NCBI RefSeq assembly: GCF_030123365.1
Contig: NZ_CP126107.1
Coordinates: 2,527,501 to 2,591,500, forward strand
Reading direction: 5' to 3'
Length of the DNA stretch: 64,000 nt
Source of the DNA: Neobacillus sp. SuZ13
GTDB lineage: Bacteria > Bacillota > Bacilli > Bacillales > Cytobacillaceae
Below the pieces are notes generated by a model. The model had not been told where the DNA came from. It was given only the letters and a program-made list of their open reading frames with translations, and made no database searches. Below are positions 8,576 through 16,067 of this stretch, piece by piece (position 1 is the first letter of the stretch; each line of letters begins with the position of its first letter). The translations under genes were made by a program, and so were the position numbers.

Positions 8576-8700
8576 GAGATTCCGCCTATTGACTCGAAAA
8601 ATTCGAAAATAGGAGATTTCGCCTTGTAACCGGAAAAACTCCCCTTATTTTCCCCGAAAGAGCTCCATTCTGCATTTAACCGGAAAAACTCCGCTTATTG
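8576..8700. repeat. Intergenic repeat cluster with ACCGGAAAAACTCC units
   Basis: The 636-bp gap 8280-8916 has no gene. Within it, two near-identical 23-bp blocks (8627-8649 and 8677-8699; 22 of 23 bases equal) start TAACCGGAAAAACTCC and end CTTATT, 50 bp apart. A diverged unit (TTCCGCCTATT, 8580-8590) and an inverted one (AATAGGAGATTTCG, about 8607-8621) lie to the left. The pattern looks like a degenerate intergenic repeat family of Bacillaceae rather than a coding remnant. Confidence 0.6.
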
Positions 8701-8916
8701 TACTTTTGCAGATTACAACTTTTCAATACTAATCCTCACTATAAAAAATATAAAATCTGACCGCAATGCATTAAAATGATGTTCTCTTAGATTTTTGAGA
8801 TTTAAATAAGATGCCTTGGCCTTAACAAGTACAAAAAGATTTTTTTTTCATCAAACCGTTTTAAAACATAGTCCGTTTCCTTTAATGTAAACAACCATAT
8901 TTGAGGAGGAACTTAA

Positions 8917-9395
8917 ATGAAAAAGTACGCTTATTTCTTTACCATTTTCTTTTTAATCTTTTTGTTAGCTGCTTGCAGTAATGGGACAAAGGAAACTACA
9001 AAAGAGGATAAACCAAAAAGTGACACCTCAACTAATGATAAAGGGAGTACAAATGCGAGTTTACAATTGTTAGAGAATGAAAAGGTAGGCAAATACTTAG
9101 CAGATTCAAAAGGAATGACATTGTACTATTTTACAAAAGATCAAATGGGCAAGAGTGTATGTAGTGGAGATTGTTTAGTAAATTGGCCGGCGTTTACAGC
9201 CACAGATTTCGATGTTCCAGAAGGTTTTAACAAAAGTGATTTTGGTACAATCAAGCGAGAAGATAATGGAGCGGAACAAGTGACGTACAAAGGGTATCCA
9301 ATTACTGGATAAAAGATAAAGCAAAAGGCGATGTAATAGGTCAGGGTGTAGGAGATGTGTGGTTTATTGTGAATGCAGAAACCACTTTCAAATAG
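8917..9395 (+). pseudogene. Secreted-repeat lipoprotein (Lipoprotein_15 type), frameshifted
   Basis: The first frame gives a lipoprotein signal with lipobox LLAAC, a Ser/Thr/Lys linker, then MTLYYFTKDQMGKSVCSGDCLVNWPAF, typical of the secreted repeat family PF03640. It stops at 9310-9312 after YPITG. The next frame continues at once with IKDKAKGD, then GVGDVWFIVNAETTFK and a stop at 9393-9395, the expected end of a second repeat. Family members read YPLYYWIKDKAKGD here, so a loss of four bases near 9303 explains the break. GAGGAGG precedes ATG. The product as encoded lacks its last segment. Confidence 0.8.
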
Positions 9396-9426
9396 AATTA
9401 TACTTTTACCAGTATATTTCGTTTAA

Positions 9427-9451
9427 GAAAGCTGCCAATGGCAGCTTTTTT
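9427..9451 (+). terminator. Terminator after the frameshifted lipoprotein gene
   Basis: AAAGCTGCC pairs with GGCAGCTTT across a 3-nt loop and continues into T residues. Confidence 0.85.
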
Positions 9452-9533
9452 GTGTGAAACGGAAAATACACTAGCAAAAATCCAGGTAATAGGTTAATAT
9501 TTTCCAATAAAAGGTCCTAAGGGGGGATGTTGT

Positions 9534-9989
9534 TTGGAAATAAAACTCGATGATTTAACCGGAGCAGATATTGCAAAATTGATTGGTGAACATCTTCATA
9601 ATATGACACTGAATTCGCCGCCGGAAAGTATCCATGCCCTAAATCTTAATCAATTGCAAAAACCGGAGATTACTTTTTGGAGTGCATGGGAAGGGAAGGA
9701 ATTACTTGGGTGCGGGGCATTAAAAGAACTTGATCGGCAACATGGGGAAATCAAATCGATGCGAACCTCATCCTCGCACCTAAGAAAAGGAGTAGCTAAA
9801 CAGATGCTCCAACATATTGTTGAAGAAGCAAAACAGCGCGGCTACAATAGACTAAGTTTAGAAACGGGTTCAATGAATGCTTTTGAGCCTGCGAGAATGC
9901 TCTATGCCAGCTTCGGGTTCCACTATTGCCATCCATTTTCGGATTATACCGAGGACCCCAATAGCGTATTTATGACAATGGAATTATAA
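9534..9989 (+). CDS. GNAT-family N-acetyltransferase, YsnE-like (151 aa)
   Basis: A single GNAT domain. The acetyl-CoA loop is at SSHLRKGVAKQML (about residues 80-92), and the C-terminal half contains LETGSMNAFEPARMLYASFGF. The length and the SMRT / GS-x-x-F-x-P-A motifs resemble B. subtilis YsnE and E. coli YjgM-type acetyltransferases; the substrate cannot be read from sequence. The start is TTG at 9534, seven bases after a GGGGGG ribosome site. A short downstream reading frame (TTG at about 10012, 11 codons) after GGGAGG is not called. Confidence 0.85.
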   Translation: MEIKLDDLTGADIAKLIGEHLHNMTLNSPPESIHALNLNQLQKPEITFWSAWEGKELLGCGALKELDRQHGEIKSMRTSSSHLRKGVAKQMLQHIVEEAKQRGYNRLSLETGSMNAFEPARMLYASFGFHYCHPFSDYTEDPNSVFMTMEL

Positions 9990-10050
9990 GTATGTTGGGA
10001 GGAATCGATATTGGATAATGAATTAAAAGAGGTTATCAAAAAATAAATAG

Positions 10051-10097
10051 AAAAAGGAGTTGGTTATCTGCCAAAGCAGGAATCAACTCCTTTTTTA
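10051..10097. terminator. Bidirectional terminator between convergent genes
   Basis: AAAAGGAGTTGGTT pairs with AATCAACTCCTTTT with one G.T pair. T-runs flank it on both strands, serving the GNAT gene and the minus-strand gene at 10102. Confidence 0.85.
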
Positions 10098-10101
10098 TAA
10101 A

Positions 10102-10422
10102 CTAGCACAATTGGGCCCAAATTGTTGATCGGTCTTCCACGTTATTTTCAATGATGGAGTAGGCTGCATTCGTAATGGCTTCTGATAGGGTTTTACCAGT
10201 GGCACGGATATCATTGAAGCTAGCTTCAGATTCTCCATTAGATGAAAATGTATAGCCATAATCCTTTAATCTGTCTACAATAAGCATGGCATGGTCAAGA
10301 TTATGCTCAGGTTGAAAATCCGATTCATGGATGAATGTAGCTTTTTCATAATCATACCACCGATCCCACCGATTTAACTTCCAACCTAGAATTCTCCGTG
10401 CAATTGAATCAGTCTTGTTCAT
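10102..10422 (-). CDS. Phage ABA-sandwich domain protein (BC1872-like, 106 aa)
   Basis: The sequence runs IARRILGWKLNRWDRWYDYEKATFI, then NLDHAMLIVDRLKDYGYTF and ATGKTLSEAITNAAYSIIE. This is the layout of the small phage-derived ABA-sandwich family found in Bacillus and its phages. Its role is unknown. No other phage gene is near, so it is probably a domesticated single gene. ATG at 10422 has only a modest ribosome site (a G-poor AAAAGGGG stretch upstream). Confidence 0.75.
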   Translation of the reverse strand: MNKTDSIARRILGWKLNRWDRWYDYEKATFIHESDFQPEHNLDHAMLIVDRLKDYGYTFSSNGESEASFNDIRATGKTLSEAITNAAYSIIENNVEDRSTIWAQLC

Positions 10423-10632
10423 ATCAATTACCCCTTTTCTCCAATTTTTTAGATTTAGTCTATCTGTTATGTAACAGTATGTTTAATATGGTTATATTGT
10501 ATAACACGAGAAATAATTTGACTACTATTTATTTGAATTTTTGAAAAATAATTTTCTGTAGGGGAGAGTATTATTTGGCCATCTTATTTGATGATAAATG
10601 TTATAATATGGATATTGAAGGGGAGGGATTTA

Positions 10633-10887
10633 ATGGATACTTCTAACAAAGATACAATTCAAGAAACTGCAATAGACAACGATCACCGTTTGGAAGATAG
10701 GACTCCTTTTAATGATGTCATCAAGCACGGTGATATTGTACAAGGTTTTCAAGCCCCAAAGAGAGTAGAACAAATGCCAAAATGGTATCGGAATCCCCGC
10801 AGAATTCTTATAACCATCAGCCTCATTATTTTCATAGGAGTCGTAATCTATCAATTGATTGATTTTTTTATCTCGATTAACTCTTAG
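10633..10887 (+). CDS. Small tail-anchored membrane protein (84 aa)
   Basis: Unrecognised. The first 55 residues are hydrophilic and acidic, followed by a basic KWYRNPRR patch and one hydrophobic helix (ILITISLIIFIGVVIYQLI) near the C-terminus. It therefore probably sits in the membrane with its N-terminus in the cytoplasm. ATG at 10633 is chosen for the GGGGAGGG just upstream; a longer in-frame start at 10588 has none. TATAAT at 10602-10607 may be the -10. Confidence 0.75.
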   Translation: MDTSNKDTIQETAIDNDHRLEDRTPFNDVIKHGDIVQGFQAPKRVEQMPKWYRNPRRILITISLIIFIGVVIYQLIDFFISINS

Positions 10888-10912
10888 AATCGATTTTTTA
10901 CACATTTTAATA

Positions 10913-10940
10913 AAGAAAGAGGTGAACAATGCACCTCTCC
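10913..10940 (-). terminator. Terminator of the His/Gln/Trp-rich small gene
   Basis: On the minus strand AGAGGTG pairs with CACCTCT across a 7-nt loop and is followed by TTCTTTATT. Confidence 0.65.
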
Positions 10941-10956
10941 ATGATTCTGTAGATGG

Positions 10957-11076
10957 CTACTTTTCACGATGGGGAAACATTTGGTGCCATTGCTGCCACG
11001 TACCATGTGGATGTTGATTATGCCACTGCTCCCATGGCATAAATTGGGATTGGGATTGACCATGCCCGTGAGTCAT
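10957..11076 (-). CDS. Small His/Gln/Trp-rich protein (39 aa)
   Basis: A complete 39-codon ORF, ATG at 11074-11076, TAG at 10957-10959, lies behind an AGGTGAAATGA ribosome site and ends just before a good terminator. The product has eight His, seven Gln and four Trp, with repeated Q-W-H and H-P-H groups (PWEQWHNQHPHGTWQQWHQM). No signal peptide or membrane helix is seen. Such composition suggests metal binding or a spore-coat component, but I know no family. A plus-strand ORF over the same DNA (10969-11184) lacks a ribosome site. Confidence 0.7.
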   Translation of the reverse strand: MTHGHGQSQSQFMPWEQWHNQHPHGTWQQWHQMFPHREK

Positions 11077-11225
11077 TCATTTCACCTACTATATAATAAA
11101 TTCTATATTGATTATGCAAAGCATGTTTTGAAGGGGATATTTCTGGGAAATTTAGGCCGGATTAACGAATATTTCAGCGTGTGAGATATAAAACACGGCT
11201 GTCCATACTTAGAATATGTAAACAT

Positions 11226-11273
11226 AAAAAGAACGCACATATTAGATTACATCTAACATGTACGTTCTTTTTT
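11226..11273. terminator. Long bidirectional terminator
   Basis: AAAAAGAACG pairs with CGTTCTTTTT, with an inner TTAGAT/ATCTAA stem. A-run and T-run flank both sides, so it can end the minus-strand gene at 11279 and any plus-strand transcript. Confidence 0.8.
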
Positions 11274-11278
11274 AATGT

Positions 11279-11500
11279 TTATCGCTTTTTCTTTTTGGAA
11301 TTATCGACAACAAATTTACTTTTTTTATTAACGACCTCTAAGGTAACTTGAACATGAACATGTAGTTCATCAACATTTTTAACACTAGAAACCTTTGCTT
11401 TACGTCCTTTAATTTTTAACTCTTCACCTTCGGTTGGAACCCGTTGAAGCAGCTGAGTTAATAAAACATTATTGTTTTCAATAAAATGAACAGCATACAT
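11279..11500 (-). CDS. Small basic conserved-type protein (73 aa)
   Basis: Not recognised. The N-terminal part reads MYAVHFIENNNVLLTQLLQRVPTEGEELKIKGRK, suggesting a small beta-barrel that packs against KVSSVKNVDELHVHVQVTLEVV. A Lys-rich tail (KKKKR) follows. It is soluble, with ATG behind an AGGTGAG site. Confidence 0.65.
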   Translation of the reverse strand: MYAVHFIENNNVLLTQLLQRVPTEGEELKIKGRKAKVSSVKNVDELHVHVQVTLEVVNKKSKFVVDNSKKKKR

Positions 11501-11710
11501 GTTGGTCTCACCTATTTCTTATGGTATGTGATTCATAAAAAATGCTCATATAAAATATATGAGTTAGTTGAAGTACACATTACTAATAAAAAATATTTGA
11601 AAACGGCTGTCCGAATCAACGGACGAAATGGGTGAGATTAGAAGTTTACTATTAATATATAATTATGGTAAAAATAGGTATAGATTTATTTGTTAATAAT
11701 GGGGTGAAAT

Positions 11711-12880
11711 ATGGAAAATCAAAATGCATCTTTAAGTAGACAATATGATATCGATTGGATTCGCGTTTTAGCCACAATGGGAGTATTCCTTTATCACTGC
11801 TCTATGTTTTTTAATCCATTTCCTTGGCATGTTAAAAATAATCAGTTGGATTCAAGTAGTATTTTAGTATTTTCGCTGTTTGTCGGGGCCTGGATCATGC
11901 CGATCTTTTTCGCCATTTCGGGGATCAATGTGTCTTATGCATTAAAAAAGCGGCAAACATCCAATTATCTCAAAGAACGACTGATTAGACTAGGGGTACC
12001 CCTTGTGTTCGGAGTATTTATCTTAACTCCTCCGCAAATCTTTATGGAACGTATGGCCAACAACCAGTTTAGTGGTACCTTCCTAGAATTTTTGCCACAT
12101 TACTTTGATGGCATATATTTAGATTTTGGGGGAACAGGTAATTTCGCTTTCTTTGGATTACATTTATGGTATTTACTCGTGCTACTAGTCTTCTCCTTTA
12201 TTACGTTACCATTATTTAAAATAGTCCCTAACGGAAGAACATTTGGAATCATGCATCTTTATATACTGCCATTAATTCTAATTATCACTGGATTAATAAA
12301 AACACAAGGATTAGGCGGGTGGGACCTCGTTTTCTATCTAGTCATCTTAGTTTTTGGCTATTATTTTTTCTCGAGTTCAGCTTTTAAACCAATATTAAAA
12401 TCAACCATAAAATTACACTTTATTTTGGCTGCAATAACTTCAGCCCTTTACATTGTGTGGTTTATGATGGCCTTCCCACAACCTGGCTCCGTGCAAGCTC
12501 TTATCTTTTATGCCGTAAGAACACTTAATTGTTGGAGCTTGCTATTATGTATCTTCTTTCTGGCAGACAAATATTTATCTTTTTCCAATGGTTTCCTAAA
12601 GTATGCAAGTGAAGCTTCTATGCCGTTTTATGTCCTACATCAACCGATAATTGTAATTTTAGGCTATTTCATCCGTGAACTATCCTGGCCAATCCCGGTT
12701 AAGCTTATTTTTTTAATTCCTGTTTCTTTCACTTTAATTATGATTTGTTATCATTTTATCATTCGACGAGTTCAGCTTTTAAGATTTTTATTTGGGATGA
12801 AGGGACATGAAAATAAAAGTATAACTTTTTCAAAAAATAAAGGAGTAACTATTCATGGAAATCCGGCCAATAAAAATTAG
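11711..12880 (+). CDS. Membrane acyltransferase (acyltransferase-3 family, 389 aa)
   Basis: An integral membrane O-acyltransferase of the PF01757 type. It opens with YDIDWIRVLATMGVFLYHC, where the R and the H of the helix-1 motif are the family's key residues. About ten hydrophobic helices follow and the protein ends in a basic tail. The family moves acyl groups onto sugars, peptidoglycan or cell-surface polymers; the acceptor here is unknown. GGGGTGA precedes ATG. The end overlaps the next gene by 26 bases, indicating translational coupling. Confidence 0.85.
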   Translation: MENQNASLSRQYDIDWIRVLATMGVFLYHCSMFFNPFPWHVKNNQLDSSSILVFSLFVGAWIMPIFFAISGINVSYALKKRQTSNYLKERLIRLGVPLVFGVFILTPPQIFMERMANNQFSGTFLEFLPHYFDGIYLDFGGTGNFAFFGLHLWYLLVLLVFSFITLPLFKIVPNGRTFGIMHLYILPLILIITGLIKTQGLGGWDLVFYLVILVFGYYFFSSSAFKPILKSTIKLHFILAAITSALYIVWFMMAFPQPGSVQALIFYAVRTLNCWSLLLCIFFLADKYLSFSNGFLKYASEASMPFYVLHQPIIVILGYFIRELSWPIPVKLIFLIPVSFTLIMICYHFIIRRVQLLRFLFGMKGHENKSITFSKNKGVTIHGNPANKN

Positions 12881-13364
12881 TGATGCCGAGCGATTTGTGC
12901 ATCTAATAAAAAAAGTGGAGAGTGAATCCCCATTCATGCTCTATGAAGCAGGGGAGAGAATGATTGAACTGAAGCAACAAGAAAAAAGAATAGAAACGAT
13001 GCAAAAAGAGGGCAATTCTACTATTTTTGTAGCCGAAGTAAATACTGAATTAATAGGATATCTTATTGCGATGGGTGGAAATGCCAAAAGGAACAAACAT
13101 TCTGTATATGTAGTTATTGGAATCTTAACTCAGTATCAGGGGACTGGAATAGGAACTAAACTGTTTGCATATTTAGAGGACTGGGCAGCGGACCATCATG
13201 TGCATCGCCTTGAACTAACCGTCATCTCTAGAAATGAAGCAGGTGTAAGGTTATATAAAAAAATGGGCTTTGAAATTGAAGGCACGAAAAGACATTCGTT
13301 GTTCATTGACGGTAAATTTGAGGATGAATACCATATGTCTAAACTTTTATTATACAAGGAATGA
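12855..13364 (+). CDS. GNAT-family N-acetyltransferase (169 aa)
   Basis: One GNAT fold. The acetyl-CoA binding loop is TQYQGTGIGTKLFAYLEDWA (about residues 95-114), followed by LTVISRNEAGVRLYKKMGFEIEGTKRHS, typical of the RimI/SpeG-like branch. The substrate is unknown. AAAGGAGT lies inside the end of the acyltransferase gene, and the two frames overlap by 26 bases, so translation is coupled. The HAD gene follows closely. Confidence 0.88.
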   Translation: MEIRPIKISDAERFVHLIKKVESESPFMLYEAGERMIELKQQEKRIETMQKEGNSTIFVAEVNTELIGYLIAMGGNAKRNKHSVYVVIGILTQYQGTGIGTKLFAYLEDWAADHHVHRLELTVISRNEAGVRLYKKMGFEIEGTKRHSLFIDGKFEDEYHMSKLLLYKE

Positions 13365-13399
13365 AATTTAACAAAGCCTATTTTAAAGGGGATAAGAGT

Positions 13400-14056
13400 A
13401 TGTCGGTATCGTTTATTTTTGATATGGATGGAACACTATTTCAAACAAACAAAATATTAGAAATCTCTCTTCAAGAAACGTTTGATTATCTGAGAACTCT
13501 GGATTTATGGGAAAAAGAAACACCCATTGAAAAATATCGTGAAATTATGGGTGTGCCCTTACCAGTAGTTTGGGAAACCTTATTACCTGACCACAACCAA
13601 ATCGTCAGAGAGCTAGCTAATGAATTTTTCCATGAGAAACTAATTGCTAATATTAACGTAGGTCATGGTGCGCTATATCCGTATGTAAAGGAAGTTTTCA
13701 GTTTTTTAAAGGATCAGGATTGTTCCATCTACATAGCAAGTAATGGTCAAGTAGAATATCTAAATACGATTGTAAAATATTATAACTTAGAACATTGGGT
13801 CACTGAGACATTTAGTATTCAACAAATAGACACTCAAAACAAAGCTGACTTAGTTCAAGCCATCATTAAAAAGTATCATATTGACAAAGGTGCGGTAGTT
13901 GGTGATCGATTATCCGATATTAATGCGGCTAAAAGCAATGGATTAATTGCCATCGGATGCAACTTTGACTTTGCTCAAGAGGAAGAGATGTCTCAAGCAG
14001 ACATAAAGATTGATAGTTTACAGGAATTAATAAGTTTGGAGTACATCTTAAACTAA
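13400..14056 (+). CDS. HAD-superfamily phosphatase, Gph/PpaX-like (218 aa)
   Basis: Motif I is FDMDGTLF (nucleophile Asp8, general acid Asp10), motif II is the Ser in YIASNGQ, the conserved Lys is in NKADLV and motif III is VVGDRLSDINAAKSNG. An alpha-helical cap lies between residues 15 and 95. It is a phosphomonoesterase of the phosphoglycolate/pyrophosphatase type; the substrate is not certain. ATG at 13400 follows AAAGGGG with proper spacing, whereas an upstream in-frame ATG at 13361 overlaps the preceding gene and lacks a good site. Confidence 0.87.
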   Translation: MSVSFIFDMDGTLFQTNKILEISLQETFDYLRTLDLWEKETPIEKYREIMGVPLPVVWETLLPDHNQIVRELANEFFHEKLIANINVGHGALYPYVKEVFSFLKDQDCSIYIASNGQVEYLNTIVKYYNLEHWVTETFSIQQIDTQNKADLVQAIIKKYHIDKGAVVGDRLSDINAAKSNGLIAIGCNFDFAQEEEMSQADIKIDSLQELISLEYILN

Positions 14057-14094
14057 AAAATTTAATCAGAATAATCCGAGAGGGGAACTTTAAT

Positions 14095-14421
14095 TTGAGT
14101 GGGATTGCAATGACGCCAGAACCACCTTATTACGCAGTTATTTTTTCATCACAACGAACAGAAGGGGACAGAGGGTATGGAAGAATGGCGGATAAAATGG
14201 TGGAGTTAGCCGCAAAGCAAAAGGGATTCTTAGGTGTGGAGAGTGTGAGGGATGATCAGTTAGGAATTACAGTTTCCTATTGGGATACTTTAGAGTCCAT
14301 CAAAGAGTGGAAGGAACATGCCGCCCACAAAATAGCACAAGAAAAAGGGAAATCAGAATGGTACAAAAGCTTTTCCCTTAGAGTTTGCCGTGTTGAGAGA
14401 GATAATTTTTTTGAAATGTAA
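14095..14421 (+). CDS. YqjZ-like antibiotic-biosynthesis-monooxygenase domain protein (108 aa)
   Basis: A ferredoxin-like ABM fold protein resembling B. subtilis YqjZ. Characteristic segments are EPPYYAVIFSSQRTEGDRGYGRMADKMVELA, GFLGVESVRD and TVSYWDTLESIKEWKEHAAH. Such proteins bind haem-like or quinone ligands; the actual reaction is unknown. The start is TTG at 14095, ten bases after GAGAGGGG. It is the last gene of a four-gene plus-strand cluster with gaps under 40 bases. Confidence 0.85.
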   Translation: MSGIAMTPEPPYYAVIFSSQRTEGDRGYGRMADKMVELAAKQKGFLGVESVRDDQLGITVSYWDTLESIKEWKEHAAHKIAQEKGKSEWYKSFSLRVCRVERDNFFEM

Positions 14422-14462
14422 AATTGTCGATCAGGTAGGGGAATGAGTAGAAGTTTATTTTT

Positions 14463-14503
14463 AAAAAGTTTCATCTGCCATAGAAAGCAGGTGAAACTTT
14501 TTT
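14463..14503 (+). terminator. Terminator of the 11711-14421 cluster
   Basis: AAAAAGTTTCA pairs with TGAAACTTTTT, with an inner CTGC/GCAG stem, and T residues follow. Its left A-run also suits the opposing minus-strand gene. Confidence 0.85.
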
Positions 14504-14722
14504 TTAGACTAATATCTTCACATCTATAATTCTTACAAAACGTACCAAAGATGAATCAATCTTAAAAGTACCTTGATCATTTTTCACAATAAAGTATTTA
14601 TTTTGATTCAGCTTTTCAACTACTTCTTGTTCAACCTCTTCTTTTTTGACATTAGATTCTTTAATTAATTTTTCGATAATTATTTCGTGATCAAACGTAT
14701 AGCAAACTGTATATTCTTTCAA
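14504..14722 (-). CDS. Small hypothetical protein (72 aa)
   Basis: Unrecognised. A helical, charged middle (KKEEVEQEVVEKLNQNKYFIVKND) is flanked by beta-strand-like ends (EYTVCYTF, RFVRIIDVKIL). TTG start at 14722 behind AAAGGG. It ends in the terminator shared with the cluster at its left. Confidence 0.6.
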   Translation of the reverse strand: MKEYTVCYTFDHEIIIEKLIKESNVKKEEVEQEVVEKLNQNKYFIVKNDQGTFKIDSSLVRFVRIIDVKILV

Positions 14723-14756
14723 ACTAATAACCCTTTCTATAATTAATATGTAGATA

Positions 14757-15074
14757 CTATTTCTTTTCGACTTTAACTAACCCACTGCCTAAATTATTCT
14801 TTTCGAAATAACATATGACGACATCATGAACTTGTATCTTATCACCGGAAAGGATGTTCTTAGAAGAAAAAATAATGTCTGTTCCGTCCTCGCTGTTTCC
14901 GTAATATTTATTTCCTTTAATTTTGGTAATCTTGTATTCTACTGTAGTGTATTTAGAGGAACTTTGATTTTTAGATATTGAATCACTAACAGGAGCTGAA
15001 GTATGATCTTTTACTAATACTAAAGCTAATAATATTGATGAGAGCACCAAAAGGATGATTACTCTTTTTAACAT
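14757..15074 (-). CDS. Membrane-anchored or secreted hypothetical protein (105 aa)
   Basis: The N-terminus (KRVIILLVLSSILLALVLV) is a signal anchor. A Ser-rich linker follows, then a small beta-rich domain of about 65 residues (TTVEYKITKIKGNKYYG to the end), probably outside the membrane. ATG lies behind AGGAGG. Family unknown. It lies 34 bases upstream of the 72-aa gene on the same strand, so the two may be co-transcribed. Confidence 0.65.
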   Translation of the reverse strand: MLKRVIILLVLSSILLALVLVKDHTSAPVSDSISKNQSSSKYTTVEYKITKIKGNKYYGNSEDGTDIIFSSKNILSGDKIQVHDVVICYFEKNNLGSGLVKVEKK

Positions 15075-15257
15075 TGGTTCTCAACCTCCTTCTATGTATT
15101 TTAAGAGATATGCAGGGAAAGTAAATCCTCCTATTTTCCTTTAGTCTTTAGTCCTATGCCAAAATTCAAGCCCAAAAGAAATTTTAATAATGAGAACAAA
15201 ACAAGTCTTTGAAAAGTAATAAGCCTCAGCACTAGGCCGAAGCTCATTTTACATTTT

Positions 15258-15995
15258 TTACATCAACTTCAAATGCTGATCTCCAAAAAAGCCCTTCAAT
15301 ATATAATCTCCATCAGGGACATTCAGTCTTTTAAAACCCAACAAAAACTCCCTATTGTCATAAGGCACTTCTCTGAAAGCAACGGACACTTCTCCCTGAT
15401 CACCGATTGTCAGCACGGCATAGGCTGCTAATGGCTGATAGTTGCAGCCCAAGGAGCTTGGATTGAGATAAAGTCGCCCATTTGATTTAAAGTGGTGGAT
15501 GACATGATGGTGTCCAAAACAAACGATATCAGCGGTAGAAGTTCGGTAATGTTCATCAAGCTTCGCTTCGGTGGGTTCTTTATCTAATGGGATAAACACA
15601 TGTTGGTCACTTAAATGGTAATGAACAAAAAACAATTTTTTATCATTATAAACGGCATCTAGAGTCACAGGAATCTCATCTAAAAACGGGATAAACTTCC
15701 GGTCAATGTGTTTTGCAATCCATTGGTGATGGACTTTTTCTTTACCTCTGCTGTAGGGTTCTCTACCAGCAATGATATCCATTATAGCTTCATCATGATT
15801 TCCCATAACAAAAGAAATATCAGTACGTGAGGTTAACAGCCGAAGAACCTCGTTCGTTTCATACCCAATCCCGATCAAATCACCTAAACAATAAATATGC
15901 TCGGTCGTTTTGTCCTTATCAATATCATTCAAAACAGCCTTTAAGGCTGAAAAATTCCCGTGAATATCAGTTATGATTGCTATTTTATGTTCCAT
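15258..15995 (-). CDS. Calcineurin-like metallophosphoesterase (245 aa)
   Basis: All five metallophosphatase motifs are visible: DIHGN (Asp10, His12), GDLIG (Asp39), GNHDE (Asn66, His67), HYH and GHHHVIHH. These bind two divalent metals. It resembles the YfcE/phosphodiesterase-like group acting on phosphodiesters or nucleotides; the substrate is undetermined. ATG at 15995 is chosen because GGAGAT is just upstream; an earlier in-frame ATG at 16016 has no ribosome site. Confidence 0.9.
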   Translation of the reverse strand: MEHKIAIITDIHGNFSALKAVLNDIDKDKTTEHIYCLGDLIGIGYETNEVLRLLTSRTDISFVMGNHDEAIMDIIAGREPYSRGKEKVHHQWIAKHIDRKFIPFLDEIPVTLDAVYNDKKLFFVHYHLSDQHVFIPLDKEPTEAKLDEHYRTSTADIVCFGHHHVIHHFKSNGRLYLNPSSLGCNYQPLAAYAVLTIGDQGEVSVAFREVPYDNREFLLGFKRLNVPDGDYILKGFFGDQHLKLM

Positions 15996-16067
15996 AATCA
16001 AATCTCCGTTTTTCATATAGTTTAACTACTTGTATCAAATAAAATACAAATAATTGAAACCATGAAT

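Noticed and set aside
10012..10047. 11-codon frame after a GGGAGG
   Set aside because: Too short to support as a gene; it may be the start of a deleted one.
10102..10422. Prophage hint from the ABA-sandwich gene
   Set aside because: No integrase, capsid, lysis or attachment-site signal is near; a lone domesticated gene is more likely.
10969..11184. Plus-strand ORF of 71 codons
   Set aside because: No ribosome site, odd composition, and it overlaps the better supported minus-strand His/Gln/Trp-rich gene.
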